Assembly: GCF_040581405.1 (NCBI RefSeq)
Contig: NZ_CP137157.1
Location: 1,430,001 to 1,494,000, forward strand
DNA length: 64,000 nt
Source: Komagataeibacter sucrofermentans DSM 15973
GTDB lineage: Bacteria > Pseudomonadota > Alphaproteobacteria > Acetobacterales > Acetobacteraceae
Direction of reading: 5' to 3'
Shown: positions 45,439 to 54,037 of the stretch, piece after piece
How the letters are laid out: every line of letters begins with the position of its first letter
Position numbering within the stretch: the first letter of the stretch is position 1
Notes under the pieces: generated by a model
Database searches by the model: none
The model's input: only the letters and a program-made list of their open reading frames with translations
Told to the model about the DNA's origin: nothing
Program-made: the position numbers and the translations under genes

Positions 45439-45801
45439 TCATGTGCTCAGTGTGAGTTCCTGCACCGTGCCGGTGTCAGCGTCGGTGTAGGCAATGGCCA
45501 GCAGGTAGGCCCCTGCCTTTGGGCTGGAGATCGTGACCGTGATCGGCTGGGTCTGGTCCACCCCGCCCTCTTGCTGCATCTGCTCGAGCACCAGGGCGCG
45601 AACACCGGCCTCATCCATCACGCTACCCACGCGCGCGGGCAGTCCGGCCCCATAATCGGGCTGCCAGATATAGGCCCTGGCATTGGTGCACAGCCTGCGC
45701 AGCAGCGCCTGCCTTGTCTGGTCGGCGCCCGTGACCACGGCCACGCCGCCGGTGCCCGACAGGTCAAGGTCGCCGCCCATGGTGTGGGAGAGCGCGCTCA
45801 T
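45439..45801 (-). CDS. Baseplate wedge protein (gp46/GPW-gp25-like)
   Basis: A 120-residue protein: LDLSGTGGVAVVTGADQTRQALLRRL then RAYIWQPDYGAGLPARVG, the typical N-terminal block of Mu gp46-like and GPW/gp25-like wedge proteins (D-Y-G-A-G-L). It lies directly upstream of the J-like gene and overlaps the baseplate V-like gene by 4 bases (45798-45801). Confidence 0.8.
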   Translation of the reverse strand: MSALSHTMGGDLDLSGTGGVAVVTGADQTRQALLRRLCTNARAYIWQPDYGAGLPARVGSVMDEAGVRALVLEQMQQEGGVDQTQPITVTISSPKAGAYLLAIAYTDADTGTVQELTLST

Positions 45802-46490
45802 TGCGGTGCCCCCGTCGAGCCGCTGCCCGGCTGCACGCCGCTATGGGTGTGGCCCTTGCCCGAGATGCCCGCCGCGAGCACGTCCGTCTTGCCGGTTACG
45901 GTGCCCTGGGCGGTCATGTCCTTGTCGGTCGTGATCGGGCCACCGGTCACGGCGAGGCCATTGGTGTCGAGAGTCATGCCGACTGACCCGACGTTCCATG
46001 CCTTGGTTGTAGCGGTCAGTGTCTCGGTGGCATTCCCTGCCCCACTGTAGATCGCATCCTTGGTGATGTGCCACCACGGCGCGTTCTGCGTGGCCTGTCC
46101 CTGAGCCGTCGCGCCATTGGCGGCGGGCGGCGTGGGGCAGCCTGCCACGATCAGCATCTCGCCGGGCTGGGCCGGTTTGCCGGTGGCGGGGGATGTGGGG
46201 GGCATGAGCACGGCGTCAAACACCGGGCAGGCCATGACCATGTGTTCGGCATCACCTTCGACTGGCAGGGTTACGACATGCGCGCCAATATCGGGCAGGC
46301 AGGCAATACGCAGGCTGCCTGCCTGCAGCGCGCCGCAGGGCACCCAGCCACTCTCCACCCCGGCGGGCTGAAGCATTACCTTGACGGCATGATTGACCGG
46401 GTCCACCGCGCTGACCAGCCCGAAGCCGGGTTGGGCCTGCGCATGCGCCAGGCCTGCGGCGACCATGCGGGTATCAGTCATCGGTTTCAT
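45798..46490 (-). CDS. Baseplate assembly/spike protein (gpV or Mu gp45-like)
   Basis: A 230-residue protein: an N-terminal OB-like region (GFGLVSAVDPVNHAVKVMLQPAG, CLPDIGAHVVTLPVEGDAE) and a repetitive Gly/Thr-rich C-terminus (TDKDMTAQGTVTGKTDVLAAG, GKGHTHSGVQPG) that would form the membrane-piercing needle; HTHSG is similar to needle tips that bind iron. ATG 46490, with an alternative ATG at 46478. It overlaps its upstream neighbour by 17 bases. Confidence 0.78.
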   Translation of the reverse strand: MKPMTDTRMVAAGLAHAQAQPGFGLVSAVDPVNHAVKVMLQPAGVESGWVPCGALQAGSLRIACLPDIGAHVVTLPVEGDAEHMVMACPVFDAVLMPPTSPATGKPAQPGEMLIVAGCPTPPAANGATAQGQATQNAPWWHITKDAIYSGAGNATETLTATTKAWNVGSVGMTLDTNGLAVTGGPITTDKDMTAQGTVTGKTDVLAAGISGKGHTHSGVQPGSGSTGAPQ

Positions 46491-47631
46491 CTCCTGTCAT
46501 GCTGCGGCTGCGCAGCGTAACCTGTTGCGAAAAACCGCCATTCCATGAAAAACGGCTGCTCACGGCATCCACGTCCAGCGTGCCATCCCATGTCGTGCCG
46601 GTATCGGTCAGCCGCATGAAGTCACGGGGCTGGAGCGTGATGCGCCCCGGCAGGGTGCCGGTAATGGTGCGGGCATGGGCCATGATCTGACCGTACTTGC
46701 ATCGCGCCATCTGCCGCGCCGTATCCAGCCGCGCGCCCGGCAGGCTGAAACTGTGCAGCGTGCCAGCCTGTGCGGGGGGCGTGGCGGAGCCGCCCGCTGC
46801 TGACCAGTAATAATCCACCTTCGTGCGCTGTCGGCTGTCCCATGCCATGACATGCACGATAATGCCCCGGTCAATCTGGTAATCGCGCGTGAAATTCAGG
46901 CCGTAAGCCCCGGCCCTGACAGGTTGCTCCGGCCCGTTATCGGCATAATCGAGCAGATGGGTATTGGCCTGCGTGGGCGTGGGATAAGGCGCGCAGACAA
47001 GCGTGGTGCCCTGCGTGTACAGGTCACAGCCCACCCCGGTGGCCAGCGTACTGGCCAGGTCAAATGCTGTCTGGAACCGGCTGTGGCTGGCTGCGCTGCT
47101 CCGTTTGTGCTCCACCTGCCAGAACTGGCCGGTCATGGCCTGTGGCATGCTGACCTGTGGCGTAAGCCCCGCCGCTCTGGCCATGGCCGTGATGACTTCC
47201 GCCCCGGTCATGTTCATCCAGTCGGCGCAGATGCGCATGTCCAGCAGCCTTGCCAGATAGTCGCGGCAGGCGATGGTCAGGATTGTGTGCGCCGGGCTGA
47301 GGGCAACATGATCAATGATGCCCGTGAATACGCTGCTCCATTGCGCGCCCTCATCTGCCGCGTCACGCATCTGCAGCGTTACGCCCAGTTCGGTCGGGGC
47401 GCTGCCCTCTGCAGGGGCTGGCAGGTCAAACCACAGCCCGGTGGCAGGCATGGCGGCACGGTCCAGCGCCAGTGTCATTTCAAGCGTATCGGCCCGGCTG
47501 TAGCGGGTGCGGGTCAGGGTGAACTGCTCAATTCCGGTTTCCGCCCGTTCGGTGCCGTTGACCAAAAGCCGTGCGCGCGGCGTGCGCCAGATGGTCTGCC
47601 CGGCGGTGGTGTATGAAAGACTGCCGCTCAT
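46474..47631 (-). CDS. Baseplate hub protein (gpD/Mu gp44-like)
   Basis: A 385-residue protein with a N-terminal beta domain (RARLLVNGTERAETGIEQFTLTRTRYSRADTLEMTLALD) and a C-terminal part ending FSWNGGFSQQVTLRSRSM, the layout of phage late control gpD / Mu gp44 hub proteins. It sits between the LysM-type tail X protein and the spike gene, in the usual order. It forms the central baseplate hub around the spike. Confidence 0.75.
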   Translation of the reverse strand: MSGSLSYTTAGQTIWRTPRARLLVNGTERAETGIEQFTLTRTRYSRADTLEMTLALDRAAMPATGLWFDLPAPAEGSAPTELGVTLQMRDAADEGAQWSSVFTGIIDHVALSPAHTILTIACRDYLARLLDMRICADWMNMTGAEVITAMARAAGLTPQVSMPQAMTGQFWQVEHKRSSAASHSRFQTAFDLASTLATGVGCDLYTQGTTLVCAPYPTPTQANTHLLDYADNGPEQPVRAGAYGLNFTRDYQIDRGIIVHVMAWDSRQRTKVDYYWSAAGGSATPPAQAGTLHSFSLPGARLDTARQMARCKYGQIMAHARTITGTLPGRITLQPRDFMRLTDTGTTWDGTLDVDAVSSRFSWNGGFSQQVTLRSRSMTGDETDD

Positions 47632-47837
47632 GCCGCCACCCCCGGCACGCCAGCATCAAGCGCAGTATCGATGGCAGGGAGCGCAAGTGTCACGGGCGCG
47701 GTGAAAGTGGACAGGTCAGGGTCGGTCATGCCGTTAAGCTGCGCGATCCGCCACCATGCGGTGGCATCATTCAACTGCCGGGCCGCGACATGGTACAGCG
47801 TGCGATCCGCCGCCGTAACCTTTATGGTGAGCACCAT
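47628..47837 (-). CDS. Tail protein X-like (LysM-type)
   Basis: A 69-residue protein: TAADRTLYHVAARQLNDATAWWRIAQLNGMTDPDL resembles the LysM-type P2 gpX family (DxxLxxIAxRxLGDxxxWwrIaelN). Small tail proteins of this type cap the tail near the hub. It overlaps the gpD-like gene by 4 bases. Confidence 0.82.
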   Translation of the reverse strand: MVLTIKVTAADRTLYHVAARQLNDATAWWRIAQLNGMTDPDLSTFTAPVTLALPAIDTALDAGVPGVAA

Positions 47838-47855
47838 GGGTTTGTTACCTCCTGC

Positions 47856-48773
47856 TCAGTTATTGGCAATCGGGCCATCCTGCACGCCCCCTGTGGCCAG
47901 CAGCGTGTTGGCATAGGCGCGGTTGACCAGGCCCGCGCTGTTGACGGTAGCGCTGTGCAACCGTGCATTCTGGGTCAGGGCAGAAAGACTGGCGGCATTA
48001 TCGGGCGGGATGCTTTCCATATTGGCCCCGGTCTGGCCGATGGCGCCGGTCAGTCCCGCGCCGGATGCCGCAAGCCCCGACACGACGCTGGCAGCGCTAT
48101 CGGGCACCGAGGCCAGGTTGACGCCAGCGCCAGACAGGCCGCCCACCATGTCCAGATTGTCTTCCACCCCGGACAGGATGCCACCGGCCCCCGCCATATC
48201 GGCAATGGGTGCAACCTGCCCGATGATGGTGCCAAGCTGGCCTGTCATGTTGCCTGCAATGGTCGAGACATCGGCAAGCGCATCCGTCAGGCCGGACAGG
48301 GCGGAACCCGTATCCGCGCCCACCAGCGCCGAAAGGCCGGACACCACATTGGTGGAGATCGCCATCTGGGGCGGCTGTTCAAGCACCAGCCGATAGGGAA
48401 TGACCACGCCTTTCTGCGCGTAATCATAGGAATACTGCACGATGCGGACCATAAGTGACAGCCCCGCCCCGCTGAACGGCACCGGCACGCCCGCAATCCG
48501 CATCTGCTTGAGCACGCGCGCGCGTTCAATGGCGGTGGGGCCGACAAACGTGCCGGTCAGTTCCAGCCGGTCGGGGTCGTTGCCTACGGCATCAATCACC
48601 CGGCCACCACCGGGCAGGCGGTGCACGGCTACCTGCTGGGTGCCACCATCACGGATGAGCCGTGGCACTTCCATGCCAGTCAGGGTCAGGTCACCAATGG
48701 TGACGGGGGCTGAAGCCCATAGCCGCCCGATCGAGCCGATGGCGGTCTCGGCGTTCATAAGGGTCAGGGACAT
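47856..48773 (-). CDS. Phage tail/DNA circulation-like protein (Mu gp43 position)
   Basis: A 305-residue protein: MSLTLMNAETAIGSIGRLWASAPVTIGDLTLTGMEVPRLI with PGGGRVIDAVGNDPDRLELTGTFVG. It sits between the tape measure and gpX-like genes, where DNA circularisation N-terminal/tail proteins lie in Mu-like phages. The second half is low in aromatics and rich in Gly and Ala (GLSALVGADTGSALSGLTDALAD). ATG 48773 follows GGAAAATAC. Function: probably a tail tip or hub component. Confidence 0.65.
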   Translation of the reverse strand: MSLTLMNAETAIGSIGRLWASAPVTIGDLTLTGMEVPRLIRDGGTQQVAVHRLPGGGRVIDAVGNDPDRLELTGTFVGPTAIERARVLKQMRIAGVPVPFSGAGLSLMVRIVQYSYDYAQKGVVIPYRLVLEQPPQMAISTNVVSGLSALVGADTGSALSGLTDALADVSTIAGNMTGQLGTIIGQVAPIADMAGAGGILSGVEDNLDMVGGLSGAGVNLASVPDSAASVVSGLAASGAGLTGAIGQTGANMESIPPDNAASLSALTQNARLHSATVNSAGLVNRAYANTLLATGGVQDGPIANN

Positions 48774-48840
48774 GTATTTTCCACTCAGGACAGGCTCTGG
48801 CGCCAACACACACGCGGTGCGGACCGTTTGCGTTCACTAT

Positions 48841-49854
48841 TCATATACCCATGGAGCGACCGGGTAGCTGCACATGCTGTATGCCATCGGGCGCGGTGCC
48901 GGTGGCGCGATGCTCAAGAAGGGCACGGCTGGTTTCTATGTGGGCAACAGCCTGCCCCACATTATGCTGGTCGAGTGTCACGGGAATGGTGAGCTGTATG
49001 ATGGGTGCGCCCGGCATGGCCTGATCCTTACTGCCGGGGGAGCGGGCACGGACCATGGGCGCCGGACTGATGAAGGAAGGCCGCGCCTGGCCCCGGGGTT
49101 GCCCGCGTGGCGCAATGACGTTTCTGGGGCTACGAACGCTGGCAGGCAGCAATCCACGCCGCGCTCCATGGCTGTCTGGCCTGTCGTTCAGAAAGCCGGA
49201 TCTGTACGGTGCGACCTGCCTCTTCGCCACAGGCGGTATGGCTACGATGTGCCGCCGACCCGGAACAGCCATGAGGGCGGGCTCAGGCCTGCGTGGTGCA
49301 GGCGCAGGCATGGCGTGGATCATACCCCGCTGCCTGACCCCGGCTAAGGCTGTGGCGGCCTGTCGGGAGTTGGATGTGCGAACCATGGACAGGCGCATCA
49401 GGGGTGACGCCATGCGTGGTCCATAGGGCATGGGCGCGTGTTCTTTTCCATCCTGCCCGTTCCTGCGCGGAGCAGATGCAGGAACGTTCATGACGGCTGC
49501 TCCGGCCCCACGCCAGTCAGGTCCCCCCTGTTGTTCACCACGGCTGAACCAGCGACTGGCAGCGCGACTGACGGGCGGGCGCGACTGTCTTGCCCGCGCA
49601 TTACGCGCTTCCCCCAGCCCGCTTGGCAAGACCTGCGCGCGGGGCTTGTGGCTACGTTGAGGCGGGTGAAAGCGGGCAGCCATGACAGGCTGTGACCTAG
49701 TGTGCCTCATGCGCCCTATCGACGCAGCCAGCCTTGCAATGACAGCGTGCCCGTTGTGCCCCGGCAGGCGGGCTACCGGCGCGGACAGGCCACCAGCCCC
49801 GGCAGCCTGAAGCCGCATGACCAGGCGTGTCGTGGCCCGACAGGATTCAGCCAT
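48841..49854 (-). CDS. Short tape-measure-like tail protein
   Basis: A 337-residue protein in the tape measure position, right after the frameshifted chaperone (the 8-base overlap with the -1 frame product is characteristic). It starts MAESCRATTRLVMRLQAAGAGG, ends with IIQLTIPVTLDQHNVGQAVAHIETSRALLEHRATG, typical of tape measure C-termini, and has a basic, Arg/Pro/Ser-rich middle with few hydrophobic segments. GGGAG lies 7 bases before ATG 49854. The length would set a tail of about 50 nm by the usual 1.5 Angstrom per residue, an inference. A deleted centre is possible. Confidence 0.6.
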   Translation of the reverse strand: MAESCRATTRLVMRLQAAGAGGLSAPVARLPGHNGHAVIARLAASIGRMRHTRSQPVMAARFHPPQRSHKPRAQVLPSGLGEARNARARQSRPPVSRAASRWFSRGEQQGGPDWRGAGAAVMNVPASAPRRNGQDGKEHAPMPYGPRMASPLMRLSMVRTSNSRQAATALAGVRQRGMIHAMPAPAPRRPEPALMAVPGRRHIVAIPPVAKRQVAPYRSGFLNDRPDSHGARRGLLPASVRSPRNVIAPRGQPRGQARPSFISPAPMVRARSPGSKDQAMPGAPIIQLTIPVTLDQHNVGQAVAHIETSRALLEHRATGTAPDGIQHVQLPGRSMGI

Positions 49855-50331
49855 CAGGATACTCCCATTGTTGCGTGGCCCAGTCATAGCGGCCGCCCGC
49901 AAGCTCCCCGAAGGCGACCAGAAAAGCCATGCGCCGCACGCGCGGCATGGACATGGCCACATCCCACGGCACCCCGTGCCCGACTAACGCCGCCACTTCG
50001 ATCAGCACGGGGTGCCGGCTCAGTTTTTTGCGGCTTGGGCCTCCGTATCGGGCGTGGCCTGCGCATCAGGGCCAAACAGGGCCATGCTGAGCGCCTCGAT
50101 GCCGTCATTGCCGATTTGGTTGGCAAGCTGCTCAAGCTGCACGCGCGTTTGCGGGCGGATGACGGGCACGCCGTCAATCGCCTCGACCGAACTGACCATG
50201 AGCGCGTATTCCAGCCATGCGGTCGAGGGCGTGTCCGGCCCGAACTCAAGCAGGGCGAGCACATCGCCCGGCCCGCGCTCGCGGTAGGTCAGGGTGCGGC
50301 CATCAGGGGTCTTTACGGTTTTTTCCGTCAT
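49847..50331 (-). CDS. Tail assembly chaperone, -1 frameshift product (gpGT-like)
   Basis: The upstream frame (103 residues, ending at 50020) continues by slipping -1 at A AAA AAC (50029-50023) to a second frame that runs 58 residues to 49847: ...LSRHPVLIEVAALVG, then VPWDVAMSMPRVRRMAFLVAFGELAGG, and ends RYDWATQQWEYPDG. The tail end (DWxT..WEYPD) is typical of the T domain in such chaperones. The zero-frame stop TGA directly follows the slip site. Total 161 residues. It helps the tape measure and tube assemble. Annotated as one frameshifted feature; joining positions are approximate to one base. Confidence 0.75.
50020..50331 (-). CDS. Tail assembly chaperone, zero-frame product (gpG / Mu gp41-like)
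   Basis: A 103-residue protein: MTEKTVKTPDGRTLTYRERGPGDVLALLEF then a mostly helical rest (AWLEYALMVSSVEAIDGVP, LEQLANQIGNDGIEALSMALFG). Gene position directly after the tube gene and before the tape measure is diagnostic for tail assembly chaperones. It ends ...AAKN*, with the slip site inside AKN. ATG 50331; the frame extends further upstream without a ribosome site. Confidence 0.8.
   Translation of the reverse strand: MTEKTVKTPDGRTLTYRERGPGDVLALLEFGPDTPSTAWLEYALMVSSVEAIDGVPVIRPQTRVQLEQLANQIGNDGIEALSMALFGPDAQATPDTEAQAAKN
50023..50029 (-). promoter_or_regulatory. Programmed -1 ribosomal frameshift site
   Basis: On the minus strand A AAA AAC read in the zero frame as GCA AAA AAC TGA. It is the canonical X XXY YYZ heptamer, immediately before the zero-frame stop codon. 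The -1 frame is open for 58 codons. Confidence 0.8.
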
Positions 50332-50354
50332 GTCGGCGTATTCCAGTTGGAAGA

Positions 50355-50786
50355 TCAGGAAATGCGGTTGCGGGCGCGGGCCGTGAACGTGATGGTCTGC
50401 GTGACCAGCGTTTCGGACTGGTAGCGCCCCGCATCCGACAGCCTGAGGGACGCGCCGATGAATTCGTACGTGCTTAGCGATCCATCGCATTCGGTCACAT
50501 ACTGGTAGATGCTGCCCAGAATGACCGTGCCCGCCGACCAGAACCCGCTTTCGATCGCGGCAAACAGGTCATCGGCTCCCGAACCATCGCGCTGGAAGGA
50601 AAACTGGCCGCCCCACCCGCCTGGCACATCATAGAACAGGGGCATGTCGTTCAGCGGATTTGATTCCAGCTGGTGGGTGCGCTGGGCCGCATTGAAGCCG
50701 GTAACCGTGGGCAGGTCGATGCGGCTGCCGTTATAGACCAGCACTACGCGGCAGTCGCGGCCGATATTGAAGGGTTTGAGAGACAT
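50355..50786 (-). CDS. Tail tube protein
   Basis: A 143-residue protein: MSLKPFNIGRDCRVVLVYNGSRIDLPTVTGF then beta-rich residues and a C-terminus TQTITFTARARNRIS. The length and position right after the sheath gene and before the chaperone are as in P2 (gpFII) and Mu tube genes. A GGAG lies before ATG 50786. It forms the inner tail tube. Confidence 0.8.
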   Translation of the reverse strand: MSLKPFNIGRDCRVVLVYNGSRIDLPTVTGFNAAQRTHQLESNPLNDMPLFYDVPGGWGGQFSFQRDGSGADDLFAAIESGFWSAGTVILGSIYQYVTECDGSLSTYEFIGASLRLSDAGRYQSETLVTQTITFTARARNRIS

Positions 50787-50890
50787 TCATGGCTCCATGA
50801 AAAAAGCCACCCTGAAAGGTGGCCCGTGAAGTATCGCGCTACGATGGATGCAGGTTAGACAATAAGGTTTTCTGTATGCGCAGGCAGGTA

Positions 50891-52378
50891 TCAGGCTGCC
50901 GCAGTGGCGGTGCTGACTGTCACACTCGCGCCGCCCTGCAGGTTGACTACGAAAAAGCGGTTGATCCCCTGATAGCGCACCTGCACGTCAGCACGCACAT
51001 AACCCAGCGCCGTGCGCGACTGGGGGTTATTGGTCGTGTCGCACAGCACGGCGTAATCCGTGCTGGCCCCCAGTATGCCGCTGCCCACCATGTTCGACAG
51101 CGTGCCCAGCAGCACGGCGCGGATGTCGCCATACAGCGTGGCGCAGATGACAGCGCCCACGAACGCCCCCATGCCCGCGTTGAGCGTTTCGGCAATGTAA
51201 TTGGTCAGGCGCGTATAGGTGTCATCATCTGTCACGTCGTCTGATGACGTATTGATGCCGCCGCGCACCGCCCAGTAGCTACCACCCGGTGCGGGGTTAC
51301 AGATCACGTCAATGCCCGCCGTAAACAGGGCCGAGAGTTCGGCCCCGGAATAGGTCGCGGCCTGCCCGCTACTGGCCAGCCCTGCTTTCTGGCTGCCGAT
51401 TACGCCATACAGTTCCTTGTTCAGGCTCGACTGCTCGGGCGAGAGACCGCCGAGAATACCCGCGGCAAAGGCCTGCGGCGGCACCAGCATGTCGCCATTG
51501 GTGTCATCATCCCACCACAGCCAGTCACCAAACATCAGCTTGACGGCGTAGCTATCCAGCCCTGCGGCACTTTTCATGGCCACGGCATTGGCAATCGTGT
51601 CGCCTGCCGGGCCGCAGGCAATCATGTACATCCCTTCCCCCAGGCCAAAAGCGGCCTGCGTGGTCCATGAGGTGTCATCCACCACGCCATGCAGCAGCCC
51701 GATCGCGCAGCCCTGCCCGCGCAGGGCATACATGCCGGTGCGGCTGGTGCCATCCCTGCCCAGAAACTGCGCGGTCGTGGGCACGCCGCCATCGCTGCCT
51801 CCGGCAAGCGTGGCCAAACCGGCTTCAAGTGCGGGCACGGTGGTGGGCACGGTTGCGCGCACGAGCGCCGTGGCATCGGCTGCAATGGCGGCGGCAAGAA
51901 CCGGCCATGTCGCGCCACGATAGGTACGGCTGCCCAGCACCGCATGGCTGACCGTAAGCGTGTAATTCGTGGTGATGATCGGGTCCTGTGTCAGTGTCGC
52001 CACAAGGGCGTTGCCCGCGCTGCCCGTATGGATGGCGGTCAGGGTTACTCCCGCCAGTGTGCCCGTGGCCGCCACATCGGTGCCATCACTGACCCGCACG
52101 CAGCGAAAGTCGGATGCACCCTGCAAGATGGCGATGTTGACCGCCGTGCCGATATCATTTGCCTGCGCCTGCTTGGGGCCGAATACGCTCAGGCAGTCAC
52201 CCATGCCGCCAATGATGACCGGTGACGCCACCGGCCCCCAGGCCGCCGTGCCCACCAGGCCGATCCGCCCGGTTGCCACGCCGTTGAGCGCCAGGGTCTG
52301 CGGTTTGAGGATCTGCACATACAGATCCGGCACGCTCAGGCTGTTGGTGTTGAGCTGCCCGGACTGATAGATGGTCAT
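50891..52378 (-). CDS. Contractile tail sheath protein
   Basis: A 495-residue tail sheath protein: MTIYQSGQLNTNSLSVPDLYVQILKPQTLALNGVATGRIGLVGTAAWGPVASPVIIGG, typical of the phage sheath family. Later blocks are FGPKQAQANDIGTAVNIAILQGASDFRCVRVSDG and, near the C-terminus, the handshake-type region (DDVTDDDTYTRLTNYIAETLNAGMG...VRADVQVRYQGINRFFVVNLQGG). The frame is open further to 52453, but ATG 52378 has GGAAG upstream and the family start. A sheath identifies the particle as contractile (myovirus-like). Confidence 0.9.
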   Translation of the reverse strand: MTIYQSGQLNTNSLSVPDLYVQILKPQTLALNGVATGRIGLVGTAAWGPVASPVIIGGMGDCLSVFGPKQAQANDIGTAVNIAILQGASDFRCVRVSDGTDVAATGTLAGVTLTAIHTGSAGNALVATLTQDPIITTNYTLTVSHAVLGSRTYRGATWPVLAAAIAADATALVRATVPTTVPALEAGLATLAGGSDGGVPTTAQFLGRDGTSRTGMYALRGQGCAIGLLHGVVDDTSWTTQAAFGLGEGMYMIACGPAGDTIANAVAMKSAAGLDSYAVKLMFGDWLWWDDDTNGDMLVPPQAFAAGILGGLSPEQSSLNKELYGVIGSQKAGLASSGQAATYSGAELSALFTAGIDVICNPAPGGSYWAVRGGINTSSDDVTDDDTYTRLTNYIAETLNAGMGAFVGAVICATLYGDIRAVLLGTLSNMVGSGILGASTDYAVLCDTTNNPQSRTALGYVRADVQVRYQGINRFFVVNLQGGASVTVSTATAAA

Positions 52379-52476
52379 TTTATGCGTCTTCCCTGTTGCG
52401 CGGCATGCCGCGTGAAGAAACGGTTCAAGAATGGGGCGTGGTGATCGGGCCATGACCTGTGCCCCGCATGGATGGT

Positions 52477-53349
52477 TCAGGACGCTGCCGGTGCGCCCAG
52501 CAGCACGTCGCCCGCAATCAGCCCATCAGCGCCCCCGATGCCACCAGCCAGCATGAGCGGCATCGACCGGGTCAGGTCGGTATCGAATGTCACGAGATAA
52601 TGGGCGGGACGGGCAAAGATGCCCCGGTTCATGGCGGTATCATCATTGCTTGCCTCCCGTGCCTCGATGCGGAAGGTGGAGCTGTTTGCATCCACCAGCC
52701 AGTCGGTCAGGGCCAGTGCATCAGCCATGGCCTGCCCCAGCGCATCCCGCGCGACCGGACTGGCTGACCAGGCGGTAAGCACGAACATCTGCTGCTGCCT
52801 GCGCGCCACGCACCGCGCCGTGGCCGTGCCCGCGTTGATGGCCTGTGCCGTGACAGAGGTGGGCAGCGTGATATTCCCCTCCTGCGCCACGGCACCCGGC
52901 ACCATCGCGGCAAGGCGGGCTGCAATACTGGCTGCCGTGTCACCCGATTGCGCCCTGTGCAGGCAGCACCCGGCGCCCGTGATGCCCGCAAGCCCCTGTA
53001 CCCGTAACCCGACAGTGCCACTGGGCACCGTGTCGGGTGCGAGGCCGAGCGTTACCGTGCCATTTGCAATGCTTATGCTGACGGTGGCAGCCTGCGTGTT
53101 TTCCATCCGCCAAGGCCGCCCGAGCGGTTCATCAAGGCGGCTCCAGCTTTCTGGCGTGTCGGCAATGGTGATGAAATCGCAGCCTTCGTGCAATGTATGC
53201 AGGGCGTTGCCCAGGTCCGCCTGTGTCAGCCCGCCGCGACGGATGATGACGGGACGCCCCGTGCAACTGCTGGCACTCCTCCCCTCAGGGCAGAGCGCTG
53301 CAGTAAGGGCCCCCGCAATGGCGGTGGAAATGGTGGCGATATCGGCCAT
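52477..53349 (-). CDS. Phage head-tail/virion protein, hypothetical
   Basis: A 290-residue protein: MADIATISTAIAGALTAALCPEGRSASSCTG then LNALHTLHEGCDFITIADTPESWSRLDEPLGRP, MENTQAATVSISIANGTVTL and so on. It lies between the sheath and head-tail connector genes, a place for tail terminator or neck proteins. Family unknown. The interior beta-rich pattern fits a virion structural protein. The open frame before 53349 has no support. Confidence 0.6.
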   Translation of the reverse strand: MADIATISTAIAGALTAALCPEGRSASSCTGRPVIIRRGGLTQADLGNALHTLHEGCDFITIADTPESWSRLDEPLGRPWRMENTQAATVSISIANGTVTLGLAPDTVPSGTVGLRVQGLAGITGAGCCLHRAQSGDTAASIAARLAAMVPGAVAQEGNITLPTSVTAQAINAGTATARCVARRQQQMFVLTAWSASPVARDALGQAMADALALTDWLVDANSSTFRIEAREASNDDTAMNRGIFARPAHYLVTFDTDLTRSMPLMLAGGIGGADGLIAGDVLLGAPAAS

Positions 53350-53386
53350 GTCATGGCGCTTCCTGTTATGGCTGGCAAAAAGAATT

Positions 53387-54037
53387 TCAGACCTGCTGCT
53401 GGGCCATCTGGCAGCGCACGCCCCATGGGCTGCTGCGCGCGGCCCCGATGGTGTAGCGTGGGCCACCCCCATCCTGGACCCACATGGCCGCCTGAAGGCT
53501 CACGCCGGGAATGGCAGGCAGGAACATCTCGAACCCACCCGCGCGAATGGCACCGGGCTGGACTGGTCCCGGCACGCCCGCCCCGCTGCCCGGCCGGATC
53601 ATGGCAGGCCAGCCGGTGGCAAGCGTTGCCTGCGCGGCTGCATCGCCCGATGTGGCATACCCCCCCGGATCAGCCGCATCTGTCTGCACGGCCAAGGTGG
53701 TGGTTAGCGTGACGACCGCATTGCACAACACGCATAAAGGCGGCCGGAAGGGTTCCACGCGGGCAATGAAATAGGTCTCTGCCCCGCAGGTCAGGATGTC
53801 ACCCGCCCGCAGGTCCGTCAGATCCGTCAGGGCATAGACAAAAGGCACATCCCACAAGGCAGGCCCGGCAAAGCCGAAAGCCCGGTCATTGCTGAAAGCC
53901 GCCCAGCCCTGACCATAAGGGCTGGCGCAGGGCGCAAGCGCGCTGGCAGGCCGATATTGCGCGGTCGCAGCGCCAATACGGGTTGCTGCGCGCGCAAACC
54001 CACGCGCGGTCAGGCAGCGCAGGGCGTTGATATCCAT
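53387..54037 (-). CDS. Phage head completion/neck protein, hypothetical
   Basis: A 216-residue protein starting MDINALRCLTARGFARAATRIGAATAQ; ATG 54037 overlaps the preceding stop as TGATG. Segments PFVYALTDLTDLRAGDILTCGAETYFIARVEPFRPPLCV and GFEMFLPAIPGVSLQAAMWVQDG suggest a beta-rich virion protein. Position between capsid and sheath genes suggests a neck or head-tail connector. No family recognised. Confidence 0.55.
   Translation of the reverse strand: MDINALRCLTARGFARAATRIGAATAQYRPASALAPCASPYGQGWAAFSNDRAFGFAGPALWDVPFVYALTDLTDLRAGDILTCGAETYFIARVEPFRPPLCVLCNAVVTLTTTLAVQTDAADPGGYATSGDAAAQATLATGWPAMIRPGSGAGVPGPVQPGAIRAGGFEMFLPAIPGVSLQAAMWVQDGGGPRYTIGAARSSPWGVRCQMAQQQV

Noticed and set aside
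49884-50264. Minus-strand ORF of 126 codons overlapping the tail chaperone
   Set aside because: Out-of-frame with the chaperone and with the -1 product; no ribosome site or family features.
52619-53707. Plus-strand ORF of 362 codons opposite the virion genes
   Set aside because: Shadow of minus-strand genes that are coupled by overlapping starts and stops; no domain.
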